A stretch of DNA of 64,000 nt from an uncultured Nocardioides sp. (lineage in GTDB: Bacteria > Actinomycetota > Actinomycetes > Propionibacteriales > Nocardioidaceae): contig NZ_CANLDB010000001.1 of NCBI RefSeq assembly GCF_947489365.1, positions 372,001 to 436,000 of the forward strand. The letters run 5' to 3'. How positions within the stretch are numbered: position 1 is the stretch's first letter; each line of letters begins with the position of its first letter. Below the pieces are notes generated by a model. The model ran no database searches, had not been told where the DNA came from, and saw nothing but the letters and a program-made list of their open reading frames with translations. Below, one piece after another: positions 49,770 to 58,038 of this stretch. The translations under genes and the position numbers were made by a program.

Positions 49770-50378
49770 ATGGCCCGTTACACCGGCCCCATGACCAAGA
49801 AGTCGCGCCGTCTCGGCGTCGACCTCGTCGGTGGCGACGCCGCGTTCGAGCGTCGCCCCTACCCGCCCGGCATGCACGGCCGTGGCCGCATCAAGGAGAG
49901 CGAGTACCTCCTCCAGCTGCGCGAGAAGCAGAAGGCCCGCATCTCGTACGGCATCATGGAGCGTCAGTTCTTCAACTACTACGCGGAGGCCTCGCGGCGT
50001 CCCGGCAAGACCGGTGACAACCTGCTCCAGCTCCTGGAGTGCCGCCTGGACAACGTGGTCTACCGCGCCGGCTTCGCCCGGACCCGTCGTCACGCCCGCC
50101 AGCTGGTGTCCCACGGGCACTTCCTGGTGAACGGCAAGAAGGTCGACATCCCGTCGTACCAGGTCAGCCAGTACGACATCATCGACGTCAAGGAGAAGTC
50201 CCTCGAGACCACTCCCTTCATCGTGGCTCGCGAGACCCACGGCGAGCGGGTCGTCCCGGCGTGGCTCCAGGCGCTGCCCACCCGCATGCGGATCCTCGTG
50301 CACCAGGTCCCGGTGCGCGCGCAGATCGACGTGCCGGTGCAGGAGCAGCTGATCGTCGAGTTCTACTCCAAGAAGTGA
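49770..50378 (+). CDS. rpsD: 30S ribosomal protein S4, zinc-free form
   Basis: The 202-residue product lacks the N-terminal cysteine cluster found in zinc S4 (it starts MARYTGPMTKKSRRLGVDLVGG), so it is the C- form. The S4 domain (CRLDNVVYRAGFARTRRHARQLVSHGHFLVNGKKVDIPSY) is intact. S4 starts assembly of the 30S body. Having rpsD in this cluster matches mycobacteria; in Streptomyces it is elsewhere (recalled). Confidence 0.97.
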   Translation: MARYTGPMTKKSRRLGVDLVGGDAAFERRPYPPGMHGRGRIKESEYLLQLREKQKARISYGIMERQFFNYYAEASRRPGKTGDNLLQLLECRLDNVVYRAGFARTRRHARQLVSHGHFLVNGKKVDIPSYQVSQYDIIDVKEKSLETTPFIVARETHGERVVPAWLQALPTRMRILVHQVPVRAQIDVPVQEQLIVEFYSKK

Positions 50379-50385
50379 CCCGGCG

Positions 50386-50417
50386 GGTGCCGGCCCCCGA
50401 TCGTGGGGGCCGGCACC
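50386..50417 (+). terminator. Strong hairpin between rpsD and rpoA
   Basis: GGTGCCGGCCCCC (50386-50398) pairs perfectly with GGGGGCCGGCACC (50405-50417) around GATCGT. With 13 G+C-rich pairs it should pause or partly stop RNA polymerase, setting rpoA apart from the ribosomal genes. No T-run follows. Confidence 0.65.
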
Positions 50418-50503
50418 GGCAGGAGCCTCTCGTCCGTCAGCCTCAGCTCGCCACGCAGTTCGGGCCCGTCAAATAGCGGGTGGGCCCGGGAAGGAAAGAA
50501 CAA

Positions 50504-51523
50504 GTGCTCATCGCACAGCGCCCCACCCTGTCCGAGGACGTCGTCGACGACTTCCGCTCCCGCTTCGTCATCGAGCCGCTCGAGCCCGGCTTCGGCTACA
50601 CGCTCGGCAACTCGCTGCGTCGTACCCTCCTCAGCTCGATCCCCGGTGCGTCCGTCACCAGCATCAAGGTCGACAACGTGCTCCACGAGTTCTCGACGAT
50701 CGAGGGTGTCAAGGAGGACGTCACCGAGGTCATCCTGAACCTCAAGTCCCTCGTCGTCTCCTCCGAGCACGACGAGCCCGTGACGATGTACCTGCGCAAG
50801 TCCGGCGCCGGTGAGGTCACCGCCGCCGACATCGCGCCCCCGGCCGGCGTCGAGGTGCACAACCCCGACCTGGTCATCGCGACCCTGTCCGACAAGGGCC
50901 AGCTCGAGATGGAGCTCGTCGTCGAGCGCGGCCGCGGCTACGTCTCCGCCGTCCAGAACAAGGGCGCCGACAACGAGATCGGCCGCATGCCGGTCGACTC
51001 GATCTACAGCCCCGTGCTGAAGGTGACCTACAAGGTCGAGGCCACCCGTGTCGAGCAGCGCACCGACTTCGACCGTCTGGTCATCGACGTCGAGACCAAG
51101 CCGTCGATCCGGCCCCGCGACGCCATCGCCTCGGCGGGCAAGACGCTGGTCGAGCTCTTCGGCCTGGCCCGCGAGCTGAACGTCGAGGCCGAGGGCATCG
51201 ACATCGGCCCGTCGCCGGTCGACGAGCAGCTGGCCGCCGACCTGGCCCTGCCGGTCGAGGACCTGCAGCTCACGGTCCGGTCGTACAACTGCCTCAAGCG
51301 CGAGGGCATCCACACCGTGGGTGAGCTCATCAGCCGCTCGGAGCAGGACCTCCTCGACATCCGCAACTTCGGTGCGAAGTCGATCGACGAGGTCAAGGCC
51401 AAGCTGGTCGAGATGGGTCTGTCCCTCAAGGACAGCGCGCCCGGCTTCGACCCGACCGCGGCCCTGGCGGCGTACGGCGACGACGACAACGACGACGCCT
51501 ACGTCGAGGACGAGCAGTACTGA
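50504..51523 (+). CDS. rpoA: RNA polymerase subunit alpha
   Basis: The start is GTG 50504 behind GGAAGGAAAG, giving 339 residues. The N-terminal assembly domain ([35 protein letters not shown]) and the C-terminal domain ([45 protein letters not shown]), which binds UP elements and activators, are intact. An acidic tail ([14 protein letters not shown]) ends it. Confidence 0.98.
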   Translation: MLIAQRPTLSEDVVDDFRSRFVIEPLEPGFGYTLGNSLRRTLLSSIPGASVTSIKVDNVLHEFSTIEGVKEDVTEVILNLKSLVVSSEHDEPVTMYLRKSGAGEVTAADIAPPAGVEVHNPDLVIATLSDKGQLEMELVVERGRGYVSAVQNKGADNEIGRMPVDSIYSPVLKVTYKVEATRVEQRTDFDRLVIDVETKPSIRPRDAIASAGKTLVELFGLARELNVEAEGIDIGPSPVDEQLAADLALPVEDLQLTVRSYNCLKREGIHTVGELISRSEQDLLDIRNFGAKSIDEVKAKLVEMGLSLKDSAPGFDPTAALAAYGDDDNDDAYVEDEQY

Positions 51524-51543
51524 TCCCCGTACGACCCTGAGAT

Positions 51544-51568
51544 GCCGCCCGTCGACGTGACGGGCGGC
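51544..51568 (+). promoter_or_regulatory. Hairpin between rpoA and rplQ
   Basis: GCCGCCCGTC (51544-51553) pairs with GACGGGCGGC (51559-51568) around GACGT. It lies 20 bases after the rpoA stop, has no T-run, and may modulate rplQ expression. Confidence 0.5.
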
Positions 51569-51617
51569 CCACTACCCCGGTACCTGGTACGGCCGGGGAG
51601 AGAGCGAGAGAAGCAGC

Positions 51618-52319
51618 ATGCCCAAGCCCACCAAGGGACCCCGTCTCGGCGGCAGCCCGGCGCACCAGCGCCTCATCCTGCGCAACCTGGCGACCCAGCT
51701 CTTCGAGTACGGCGCCATCACCACCACCGAGAAGAAGGCCCGTGTGCTGCGGCCCTTCGCCGAGAAGCTGATCACCAAGGCCAAGAAGGGCGACCTGCAC
51801 AACCGTCGCCTGGTCCTGCGTGAGCTCTTCAACGGTGTCGACCAGCGTGCCTTCGACGAGGAGGGCGTGCTGGTGGTCAACAAGTACCCGCAGCACAAGC
51901 TCTTCACGGAGATCGCGCCGACCTTCGCGGACCGTCCGGGCGGCTACACCCGGATCACCAAGATCGGTCCCCGCAAGGGCGACAACGCCCCGATGGCTGT
52001 CATCGCGCTCGTCACCGAGCCGTACACCGCGTCGGAGAAGTCCGCCGACAAGGAGAAGCCCGTGAGCAAGCCGTCCGAGGACACCCCGGCCCCCGTGGCC
52101 GAGACCGACGAGCCCACCCTGGTGGACGAGTCGGCCCGCGAGGAGGAGGCCGGCGACGCCCCCACCGCGCAGGACGCCACCGGTGGCGACACCGGCACCG
52201 ACGACGTGGTCGAGGAGGCTTCCGAGGAGGCCGAGCCGGCCGCCGGCACCGAGGACCCGCAGACGCAGGCCTCGACCGAGGACGCCGCCCCCGTCGGCGA
52301 GGGCGACAAGAACGCCTGA
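51618..52319 (+). CDS. rplQ: 50S ribosomal protein L17 with long acidic C-terminal tail
   Basis: The 233-residue product starts [41 protein letters not shown], canonical L17. The core ends near residue 135 ([13 protein letters not shown]). The remaining 95 residues are almost entirely Glu, Asp, Ala, Thr and Pro, giving an acidic tail unlike the basic ribosomal core. E. coli L17 has 127 residues and actinobacterial ones are often 160-200, so this tail is at the long end. It is the last gene of the cluster. Confidence 0.96.
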   Translation: MPKPTKGPRLGGSPAHQRLILRNLATQLFEYGAITTTEKKARVLRPFAEKLITKAKKGDLHNRRLVLRELFNGVDQRAFDEEGVLVVNKYPQHKLFTEIAPTFADRPGGYTRITKIGPRKGDNAPMAVIALVTEPYTASEKSADKEKPVSKPSEDTPAPVAETDEPTLVDESAREEEAGDAPTAQDATGGDTGTDDVVEEASEEAEPAAGTEDPQTQASTEDAAPVGEGDKNA

Positions 52320-52345
52320 TCCTCCGCTCCACCCGCTCCGTCCCG

Positions 52346-52378
52346 GACGCGCAGACGACTCGGTCGTCTGCGCGTCCT
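52346..52378 (+). terminator. Terminator of the rpoA-rplQ operon
   Basis: GGACGCGCAGACGAC (52346-52360) pairs perfectly with GTCGTCTGCGCGTCC (52364-52378) around TCG. It begins 27 bases after the rplQ stop. The arms share GCGCAGACG with the repeats that follow. Confidence 0.8.
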
Positions 52379-52400
52379 GGCGTCTCCGGGGTTCCCGGCC

Positions 52401-52484
52401 TGCGCAGACGTGCCGACTCGAGGTCGCTGAGGTGCGCAGACGTGCCGACTCGGCGTTCCTCAGGTGCGCAGACGTGCCGACTCG
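52401..52484 (+). repeat. Three direct repeats with 32-bp period
   Basis: TGCGCAGACGTGCCGACTCG occurs identically at 52401-52420, 52433-52452 and 52465-52484. The 12-base spacers differ. The last copy overlaps the 3' end of the reductase gene on the minus strand and encodes its last residues. Confidence 0.85.
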
Positions 52485-53446
52485 GCGGTGGAGAGCAGCC
52501 CGGCGGCGTCGAGGGAGCGGGGGCGGCCGCCGGCGCGGGCCAGCTCGGCGACGGCGCGCTGGACCACCTCGTTGTACGGCGCCCGCCGGCCCAGCAGCCT
52601 GGCCCGGAGCACGATCTCGCCGTTGAGGTGGTCGGCCTCGGTCGTGCCGCCCGCCCCGCCGGCGCGCTGCAGGCTCTGCCAGGTCGAGGAGCCGACGCCG
52701 TCGTCGCGGGCGAGGGGGCGCAGGTGCTCCGCCCGGCGCGCACGGTCGTCCTCGGCCGAGGTCACCGCGACGCCCGCCGCGGCGAGGACCTCCTCGCCCT
52801 CGGCACGGCAGCGGGCGACGAGCTCGGCGGCGGCCTCGCCGTCCCCACACGCGGCGTCCACGCCGTTGCCGAGGTTCATCAGCAGCTTGCGGTGCTTCCA
52901 CGCCATCACGTCGCCCCGGGGCTCCGACAGGAACCCGGCACCCACCAGGTCCCCGGCGACGGCGCGGTCGACCTGGTCGACGCCGCCGGCGGCGCGGCCG
53001 ACGTCGAGGATGCCCGGCCGCCCGAGCGAGAACAGCCTCACGGTGCCGGGTTCGAGGTGGGCGCAGGGGAGCATCACGCAGACGCCGTGCACCCGCGCGC
53101 TGTGACGGAGCAGGAGCCGCTCGTTCGCGACGCCGTTCTGCAGGCACACCACGGGCAGGTCGACCGGCAGCGGCAGCAACGGCTCGAGCGCCGCCGCCGT
53201 GTGCTGCGACTTCACGGCGAGGACGAGCACGGTGCCCGCTGCGTCCAGACCCGCCTCGGAGGCGTCCGGGACCGCGGGGACGTCGACGCGCCACTCCTCG
53301 TCGCCCCGGACGACCAGGAGCCCGTCGCGGCGGACGGCGTCCAGGTGCGGCCCGCGGGCCACCAGCGTCACGTCGGTGCCCGCGCGGGCCAGCAGGCCGC
53401 CGACGACCCCGCCGACCGCGCCGGCGCCGAGGACGACGTACCTCAC
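52460..53446 (-). CDS. 2-dehydropantoate 2-reductase-like (PanE/ApbA family) oxidoreductase
   Basis: The 328-residue enzyme has the N-terminal NADP-binding Rossmann motif GAGAVGG (8-14) and the substrate-domain pattern AWKHRKLLMNLGN containing the catalytic Lys. PanE reduces ketopantoate to pantoate in coenzyme A synthesis, but this family has many paralogues, so the substrate is not certain. The start is GTG 53446, 7 bases after the GntR stop. Its C-terminal ESARLRT is encoded by an intergenic-type repeat, so the tail is probably a recent addition. Confidence 0.85.
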   Translation of the reverse strand: MRYVVLGAGAVGGVVGGLLARAGTDVTLVARGPHLDAVRRDGLLVVRGDEEWRVDVPAVPDASEAGLDAAGTVLVLAVKSQHTAAALEPLLPLPVDLPVVCLQNGVANERLLLRHSARVHGVCVMLPCAHLEPGTVRLFSLGRPGILDVGRAAGGVDQVDRAVAGDLVGAGFLSEPRGDVMAWKHRKLLMNLGNGVDAACGDGEAAAELVARCRAEGEEVLAAAGVAVTSAEDDRARRAEHLRPLARDDGVGSSTWQSLQRAGGAGGTTEADHLNGEIVLRARLLGRRAPYNEVVQRAVAELARAGGRPRSLDAAGLLSTAESARLRT

Positions 53447-53453
53447 GGGCGCG

Positions 53454-53813
53454 TCACCGACCGGCCTGCCAGGAACGCGTGACGAGGGCCGCCGCCTCCT
53501 CGGCGGACACCCCCGCCCGTCGGGCCGCGTCGACGTACGCCGTCACCGCCGCGCGGAGGTCGGAGCCGGCCGCGGAGGTGGCGACGAAGGTGCCGCGCCG
53601 GCCCTCGGTGACGACGACGCCGTCCGCCTCGAGCTCGCGGTAGACGCGGGCCACGGTGTTGACGGCGAGACCCACCTCACCGGCCAGTCCGCGGACGCTG
53701 GGCATCCGGGTGCCGGCGGCGAGGCGCCCGTCCGTCACGCGCTCGGCGATCGCGGCGCGCAGCTGCTCGTACGGCGGACGCGGGTCGGCGGGGTCGGCGG
53801 CGGGGAGGTCCAC
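53454..53813 (-). CDS. GntR family regulator, YtrA type
   Basis: The 119-residue product has the GntR winged helix (PPYEQLRAAIAERVTDGRLAAGTRMPSVRGLAGEVGLAVNTVARVYRELEADGVVVTEGRRGTFVA, about 13-78) and only a short helical tail, which is the YtrA subfamily. Members often bind the operator of their own divergent or linked genes. It precedes the reductase by 7 bases on the same strand and faces a membrane protein gene. Confidence 0.9.
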   Translation of the reverse strand: MDLPAADPADPRPPYEQLRAAIAERVTDGRLAAGTRMPSVRGLAGEVGLAVNTVARVYRELEADGVVVTEGRRGTFVATSAAGSDLRAAVTAYVDAARRAGVSAEEAAALVTRSWQAGR

Positions 53814-53828
53814 GCGCCCACCGTAGGG

Positions 53829-53843
53829 GTGCTACTCGAGCAC
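53829..53843. promoter_or_regulatory. Possible GntR operator
   Basis: GTGCT-ACTCG-AGCAC is an inverted repeat in the 96-base gap between the divergent GntR and membrane protein genes, 15 bases upstream of the GntR start. Position and symmetry suggest an autoregulatory site. Confidence 0.4.
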
Positions 53844-53909
53844 AAGCGCCCGGCAAGGACGCGGGCGCACGCTCCGGGGGTCAACCGCACCCCTCACCGA
53901 GGAGAACCC

Positions 53910-54578
53910 ATGTCACCCCGGACCCTCCAGCGCGCCGGCGGCGTGACGCTCGTCGTCCAGTTCGCGCTCTGCCTCGCCGGCGGCCTGCTGCACCCGGTCG
54001 TCGACGGTCGGGCGCACAGCGCCGCGGCCCTCACCGCGGCGGGCGGACCCGTCGCCCTCAGCCTGCTGCTCACCGGGACCGTCCTCCTCGTGGTGGCGTT
54101 CCCGGTCGCCGTCGTGCACCTCGCACCCCACGTCGGACGGGTCGGGACCATCGCGGCGATCGGTCACCTCGTCGCCCTCGTCGTGGTCGTCGTGCCCCAC
54201 CTCGCGGTCGAGCTGATGGTCGCCCCGGTCATCGCCCGCGACCCCGCGGCGGCCCACCTGATCGACCCGGCCGACTCCATCGTCGACGCCCCCGTCTTCC
54301 TCGCCACCCAGGCGATCGGTGGACTGGTGATGATGGGGTGCCTCGCCGTCCTCGGCATCACCGTCGTGCGGTCGTCCCTGCCGTCGTGGATCGGTTGGAC
54401 GATGGTCGCCGCCCTGGTGGTGCTGCTGGTCCCGGTGCCCGTGCTGCCGTTCCTCGCGGGCCTGCAGATCGAGGTCCCGCGCGGCCTCGCGCTCGCCGCG
54501 GTCGGCGTGCTCGTGGTGCGGGCCACCGGGACGACCCGGCCCACGGACGCCCGGCCCGAGGTCGGTGCGGTGCGGTAG
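53910..54578 (+). CDS. Multi-pass membrane protein of unknown function
   Basis: The ATG 53910 behind GAGGAG gives 222 residues. There are about six hydrophobic segments (from RTLQRAGGVTLVVQFALCLAGGLLHP onward). No catalytic or transport motif is recognised; the length and composition resemble DUF4386-like membrane proteins. It is divergent from the GntR gene, which may control it. The TAG stop forms part of a possible -10 for the next gene. Confidence 0.75.
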   Translation: MSPRTLQRAGGVTLVVQFALCLAGGLLHPVVDGRAHSAAALTAAGGPVALSLLLTGTVLLVVAFPVAVVHLAPHVGRVGTIAAIGHLVALVVVVVPHLAVELMVAPVIARDPAAAHLIDPADSIVDAPVFLATQAIGGLVMMGCLAVLGITVVRSSLPSWIGWTMVAALVVLLVPVPVLPFLAGLQIEVPRGLALAAVGVLVVRATGTTRPTDARPEVGAVR

Positions 54579-54587
54579 AAACCCCTC

Positions 54588-55538
54588 ATGACCCAGGCAG
54601 CGGACGTCCCGTCGCACGACCCCTCCGTGCTGGTCGTCGGGGAGGCGCTCGTCGACGTCCTCCGCGGCGACGACGGGACCGACACCGACCTCCCCGGCGG
54701 GAGCGCAGCCAACGTCGCGGTCGCGCTCGCCCGGCTGGGACGGCCGACGTGGCTCGCGACCTGCTTCGCCGACGACCGCCTGGGTCGGCTGCTCGACGCC
54801 CACCTGTCGCGCGACGGGGTGCGGATGGCCGCCGACCCGGGCGCCGTCGTGGACCACACCTCCTCGGCCGTGGTCACGCTCGCACCCGACGGCTCCGCCA
54901 GTTACGAGTTCGACCTCGACTGGCGGCTCGGCGGGCTGCGCGACCTGCCGGAGGTCGTGGCCGTGCACACCTGCTCGCTCGGGGCCGTGCTGGAGCCCGG
55001 GGCCGACGACGTCCTCGCCCTGGTGCGCCGTCTGGCGTCCACCGCCCTCGTCTCGTACGACGTCAACGTGCGCGCCGTCGTCACCGGCACCGGTCCCGAC
55101 GTCGTGGGCCGCATCGAGGCGACCGCCGCCGCCGCGGACGTCGTGAAGGCCTCCGACGAGGACCTCGAGCACCTCTACCCCGACCTCGACCCCCTCGACG
55201 GTGCCCGTCGCCTGCTGGCGCTGGGCCCCGCGGTCGTCGTCCTCACCCGCGGGGAGCACGGCCCGACCTGGGTGTCCACCGACGGCGAGACCTCCGTGGC
55301 GGCGCCCCGCGTGGCGGTGGCGGACACCATCGGCGCGGGGGACACCTTCTGCGCCGCGATGCTGCACGGACTCTGGGAGCGGGGGGTCGTCGGACCCGAG
55401 GCCCGGGCGCGGCTCCTCGCCCTCGACGCCGACGCCCGCGCGGAGCTCCTCGCGCTCGCGGCGCGGGCCGCCGCGATCACCGTGTCGCGCCCCGGGGCCG
55501 ACCCGCCGTACGCCGAGGAGCTGCTGGTCCAGCCCTGA
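54588..55538 (+). CDS. PfkB-family carbohydrate kinase
   Basis: The 316-residue enzyme has the PfkB signatures: PGGSAANVAVALARLG in the N-terminal part and the catalytic DTIGAGDTFCAAML motif near residues 246-259, with the catalytic Asp in GAGD. Members phosphorylate fructose, ribose, 2-keto-3-deoxygluconate or nucleosides; length fits a fructokinase-like enzyme, but the substrate is uncertain. A weak -10 (TAGAAA, 54576-54581) suggests a leaderless transcript. Confidence 0.9.
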   Translation: MTQAADVPSHDPSVLVVGEALVDVLRGDDGTDTDLPGGSAANVAVALARLGRPTWLATCFADDRLGRLLDAHLSRDGVRMAADPGAVVDHTSSAVVTLAPDGSASYEFDLDWRLGGLRDLPEVVAVHTCSLGAVLEPGADDVLALVRRLASTALVSYDVNVRAVVTGTGPDVVGRIEATAAAADVVKASDEDLEHLYPDLDPLDGARRLLALGPAVVVLTRGEHGPTWVSTDGETSVAAPRVAVADTIGAGDTFCAAMLHGLWERGVVGPEARARLLALDADARAELLALAARAAAITVSRPGADPPYAEELLVQP

Positions 55539-55608
55539 GCGGGGCTGCCGACCCGCGCCGACCACCCCGGGGTCGAGACCGACACCCCACAGGACGGCCG
55601 ACGCTGCT

Positions 55609-55614
55609 TAGGAT
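55609..55614 (+). promoter_or_regulatory. -10 element of a leaderless promoter
   Basis: TAGGAT lies 6 bases before the ATG at 55621, with no Shine-Dalgarno sequence, as for the SpoIIM-like gene at 24752. Confidence 0.5.
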
Positions 55615-55620
55615 CCCGCC

Positions 55621-56304
55621 ATGGATCCCATCCTCGCGTGGCGTGAGGCCCACAGCCGGGTGGTCGGGCTGCTCACCGGCCTCGACCCCCGACGGGCCGG
55701 CACTGTCGTCCCCGCCTGCCCGGACTGGACCGTGCGCGACCTGCTGTCGCACATGGTCGGCCTCGCCGCCGACGTCCTCGACGGCGACGAGCCCGACGAC
55801 CACAACGAGCAGTGGACGAAGGCCCAGGTCGAGGCCCGCCGGGACCGGAGCGTCGCCGAGCTGCTCGCCGAGTGGGGCGAGCTCGTCGAGGACCTCGTCG
55901 CCTGGATGGGCGAGAACGGCTCCCGGCCGCTGAACGACGTCGTGATCCACGAGCAGGACCTCCGCGGCGCGCTCGACCAGCCCGGCGCCCGCGACTCCGA
56001 CGGGTTGCGGGTCGTCCGCGACCGGCTCGCCGGCCGGCTGGCCGACGCGGCCGCCGACCTGCCGCCCCTGCTGCTCGTCGAGGCCCGGGGGGCCGGGGGC
56101 GACCCGTGGACCTTCGTCACCCGCGGCAGCGCCGACGACGCGGCGTGCGTGGTGTCCGCGGACGGCTTCGAGCTGTTCCGGGCGCTGACGTCGCGTCGTA
56201 CGGAGGACCAGCTCCGCGCGATGGTGGTCCACGGCGACGTCTCGCCGTACCTCCCGGCGTTCGCCGGCCTGGGCTCCCTGCCCGACGAGACGCTCCCCGA
56301 GTGA
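55621..56304 (+). CDS. Mycothiol-dependent maleylpyruvate isomerase-fold (DinB-like) protein
   Basis: The 227-residue product matches the MDMPI N-terminal four-helix family: CPDWTVRDLLSHMVGLAADVLDG near the start with the metal-binding His, and VVIHEQDLRGALDQPG with the second metal site. Some members use mycothiol, the actinobacterial thiol, but most have no known substrate. A C-terminal SCP2-like part contains FELFRALTSRRTEDQLRAM. Its stop overlaps the next gene (GTGA). Confidence 0.85.
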   Translation: MDPILAWREAHSRVVGLLTGLDPRRAGTVVPACPDWTVRDLLSHMVGLAADVLDGDEPDDHNEQWTKAQVEARRDRSVAELLAEWGELVEDLVAWMGENGSRPLNDVVIHEQDLRGALDQPGARDSDGLRVVRDRLAGRLADAAADLPPLLLVEARGAGGDPWTFVTRGSADDAACVVSADGFELFRALTSRRTEDQLRAMVVHGDVSPYLPAFAGLGSLPDETLPE

Positions 56305-57518
56305 GGACGCGCTCCGGCGGACTGCTCCCCGCCCTGGTCGCCGCGTGCCTCGTGCTGGCCCTCGCGGTCGGCGGCGGACCCGCCGTCGCGGACCCCGACA
56401 CCCCGGACCCCGACGCCCCCGGCTCGGTCCCGTCGCGCGACATGCCCTCCCGCGACTGGGGCAGCCGCGGGGTCCCGGACCCCTTCGCGTCGGGCCCCGA
56501 CGAGCCCCGCACCAGCACCGAGCGCTTCTACGCGGGCGAGCGCTACACCGGCATGTTCGCCGACCCGTCGGTCGTCCGGGTGGGCCAGCGGTTCGTGGCC
56601 GTCGCGACCAACCACGACGGGCTGAACCTGAACCTGATGACGTCGCCGAACCTGCGCGACTGGTTCCCGCGCCAGGGACTGCCGAACCACCGCCGGTGGA
56701 CCGACTGGCCCGGCTACAACGACGCCATGCCGACCCGGCCCGCCTGGGCCGCGCGGGTCGACAAGGGCGAGCGCAAGGAGGGGTTCAGCCTCTGGGCGCC
56801 GTCGGTGGAGCGGGTGGGCTCCCGCTACGTCGCGGCGTACTCCGCGGCCACCCGGCTGGAGACCGCGACGAAGGTCCGGCGCAGCTGCATCGGCCTCGCC
56901 ACCTCACGGAGCCCGATCGGGCCGTTCGCCCACGTCTCCCGCCGGCCGCTGGTCTGCTACCCGCCGTCCCCGCGCGGGGTCATCGACCCGGACCTGCTGA
57001 CGCTCGGCGACGGCCGCACCTTCCTGCTGTGGAAGCGGGAGGGCATCCCGAACCGCGCCGACAGCGAGCCGGCGCTCATGGTGCAGCAGCTGTCGCAGGA
57101 CGGCACCCGTCTCAAGGCGGGCTCGCGGCGCCACGCCCTGCTGGAGCTCGTGCGCGGCACGTGGAAGGGCGGGGTGATCGAGAACCCGTCGATGACCCGC
57201 TACCGCGGCCGCTACTACCTGTTCTACTCCGCGCACGACTGGTACAGCAGCGACTACGCCGTCGGGTACGCCGAGTGCGCCTCGCCGGCCGGTCCCTGCG
57301 TCGACCGGACCCACCAGCGGCCGCTGCTGGCCTCCGGGCCCCGCGCGAAGGGACCGGGCGGGGGCGACGCGTTCGTCGACCGCGCCGGGCGCCTCCGTCT
57401 CGCGTACGCCGCGTGGGACCGCGGCCGGGTCGGGCCGACGGGCACGAACGCCCGGATGCTCCACGTCGCGACGCTGCAGCGCCGGGGCGGGCGGCTGCGC
57501 GTGGCCGCACGCGGCTGA
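56301..57518 (+). CDS. Secreted glycoside hydrolase, GH43-like five-bladed propeller
   Basis: The start is GTG 56301, overlapping the previous stop, giving 405 residues. A signal segment (about 1-30, LLPALVAACLVLALAVG) precedes a disordered Pro/Asp stretch. GH43-type acids are visible: D88 (FADPSVV), D229 (VIDPDLL) and E294 (IENPSMT). Conserved SLWAPSVERVG and YYLFYSAHDWYSSDYAVGYAE fit. It probably trims arabinan or xylan side chains outside the cell. The substrate is inferred only from the family. Confidence 0.85.
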   Translation: MRTRSGGLLPALVAACLVLALAVGGGPAVADPDTPDPDAPGSVPSRDMPSRDWGSRGVPDPFASGPDEPRTSTERFYAGERYTGMFADPSVVRVGQRFVAVATNHDGLNLNLMTSPNLRDWFPRQGLPNHRRWTDWPGYNDAMPTRPAWAARVDKGERKEGFSLWAPSVERVGSRYVAAYSAATRLETATKVRRSCIGLATSRSPIGPFAHVSRRPLVCYPPSPRGVIDPDLLTLGDGRTFLLWKREGIPNRADSEPALMVQQLSQDGTRLKAGSRRHALLELVRGTWKGGVIENPSMTRYRGRYYLFYSAHDWYSSDYAVGYAECASPAGPCVDRTHQRPLLASGPRAKGPGGGDAFVDRAGRLRLAYAAWDRGRVGPTGTNARMLHVATLQRRGGRLRVAARG

Positions 57519-57599
57519 ACCGGTGTAACGCCGGCGGCGTCCGGCGGCAGGTGGTGGTCGGGAGCCCGTTCCGGGGCCCACCGACCCGAGGAGAAGCCC

Positions 57600-57968
57600 A
57601 TGCACCTCACCACCCGTCTGGCCGGCGCCCTCGCCGGCTCCGCGCTGAGTCTCGGCGTCCTCGCCGCGGCCCCCGCCACGGCAGGGGAGCCGGTCGAGCC
57701 TTGCGCGAAGCAGCAGCAGAAGGTCGACGACGCCGAGGCGGCGCTGGAGAAGGTCACCGCCGTGTTCGAGCGTCAGAAGGACAAGGTGGAGAAGGCCAGG
57801 CGGCAGAAGGGCGAGGCCGACACCCCCCGCGAGGAGAAGGCCGCCGACCGCGCCCTCGAGCGGGCGAAGGACGGCCGCGACGAGGCGAGGAAGGACAAGA
57901 AGGCGCAGAAGCAGCGCCTCGCCCGCGCCGAGGAGCGCCTCGAGGAGTGCCAGGCCGAGCAGGCCTGA
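57600..57968 (+). CDS. Small secreted coiled-coil protein
   Basis: The 122-residue product has a signal peptide (1-29, cleavage after ATA or ATAG) and then an almost continuous Lys/Glu/Ala-rich helix (KQQQKVDDAEAALEKVTAVFERQKDKVEKARRQ...). Cys35 and a second Cys near the end (EECQAEQA) flank the helix and could form a disulfide between chains. No family is recognised. It follows the GH43-like gene by 81 bases and may be an exported structural or surface protein. Confidence 0.75.
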   Translation: MHLTTRLAGALAGSALSLGVLAAAPATAGEPVEPCAKQQQKVDDAEAALEKVTAVFERQKDKVEKARRQKGEADTPREEKAADRALERAKDGRDEARKDKKAQKQRLARAEERLEECQAEQA

Positions 57969-57990
57969 CCCAGACCCCCCCGGGCCGTGC

Positions 57991-58022
57991 GGCCCCCGTC
58001 GTCCCCCCCGGCGGCGGGGGCC
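57991..58022. terminator. Terminator hairpin between convergent genes
   Basis: GGCCCCCGTCG (57991-58001) pairs with CGGCGGGGGCC (58012-58022), with one G-U pair, around a C-rich 10-base loop. It lies between the coiled-coil and sigma-factor stops and could serve both directions. Confidence 0.65.
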
Positions 58023-58038
58023 GTGAGGGGTCCGGGGG

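Noticed and set aside
49770..50378. Damaged S4 lacking its zinc cluster
   Set aside because: Zinc-free S4 is a normal variant, and the remainder of the protein is intact.
52401..52484. CRISPR array
   Set aside because: Repeats are 20 bases and spacers only 12, far too short for a CRISPR spacer; there are no cas genes and one copy is coding.
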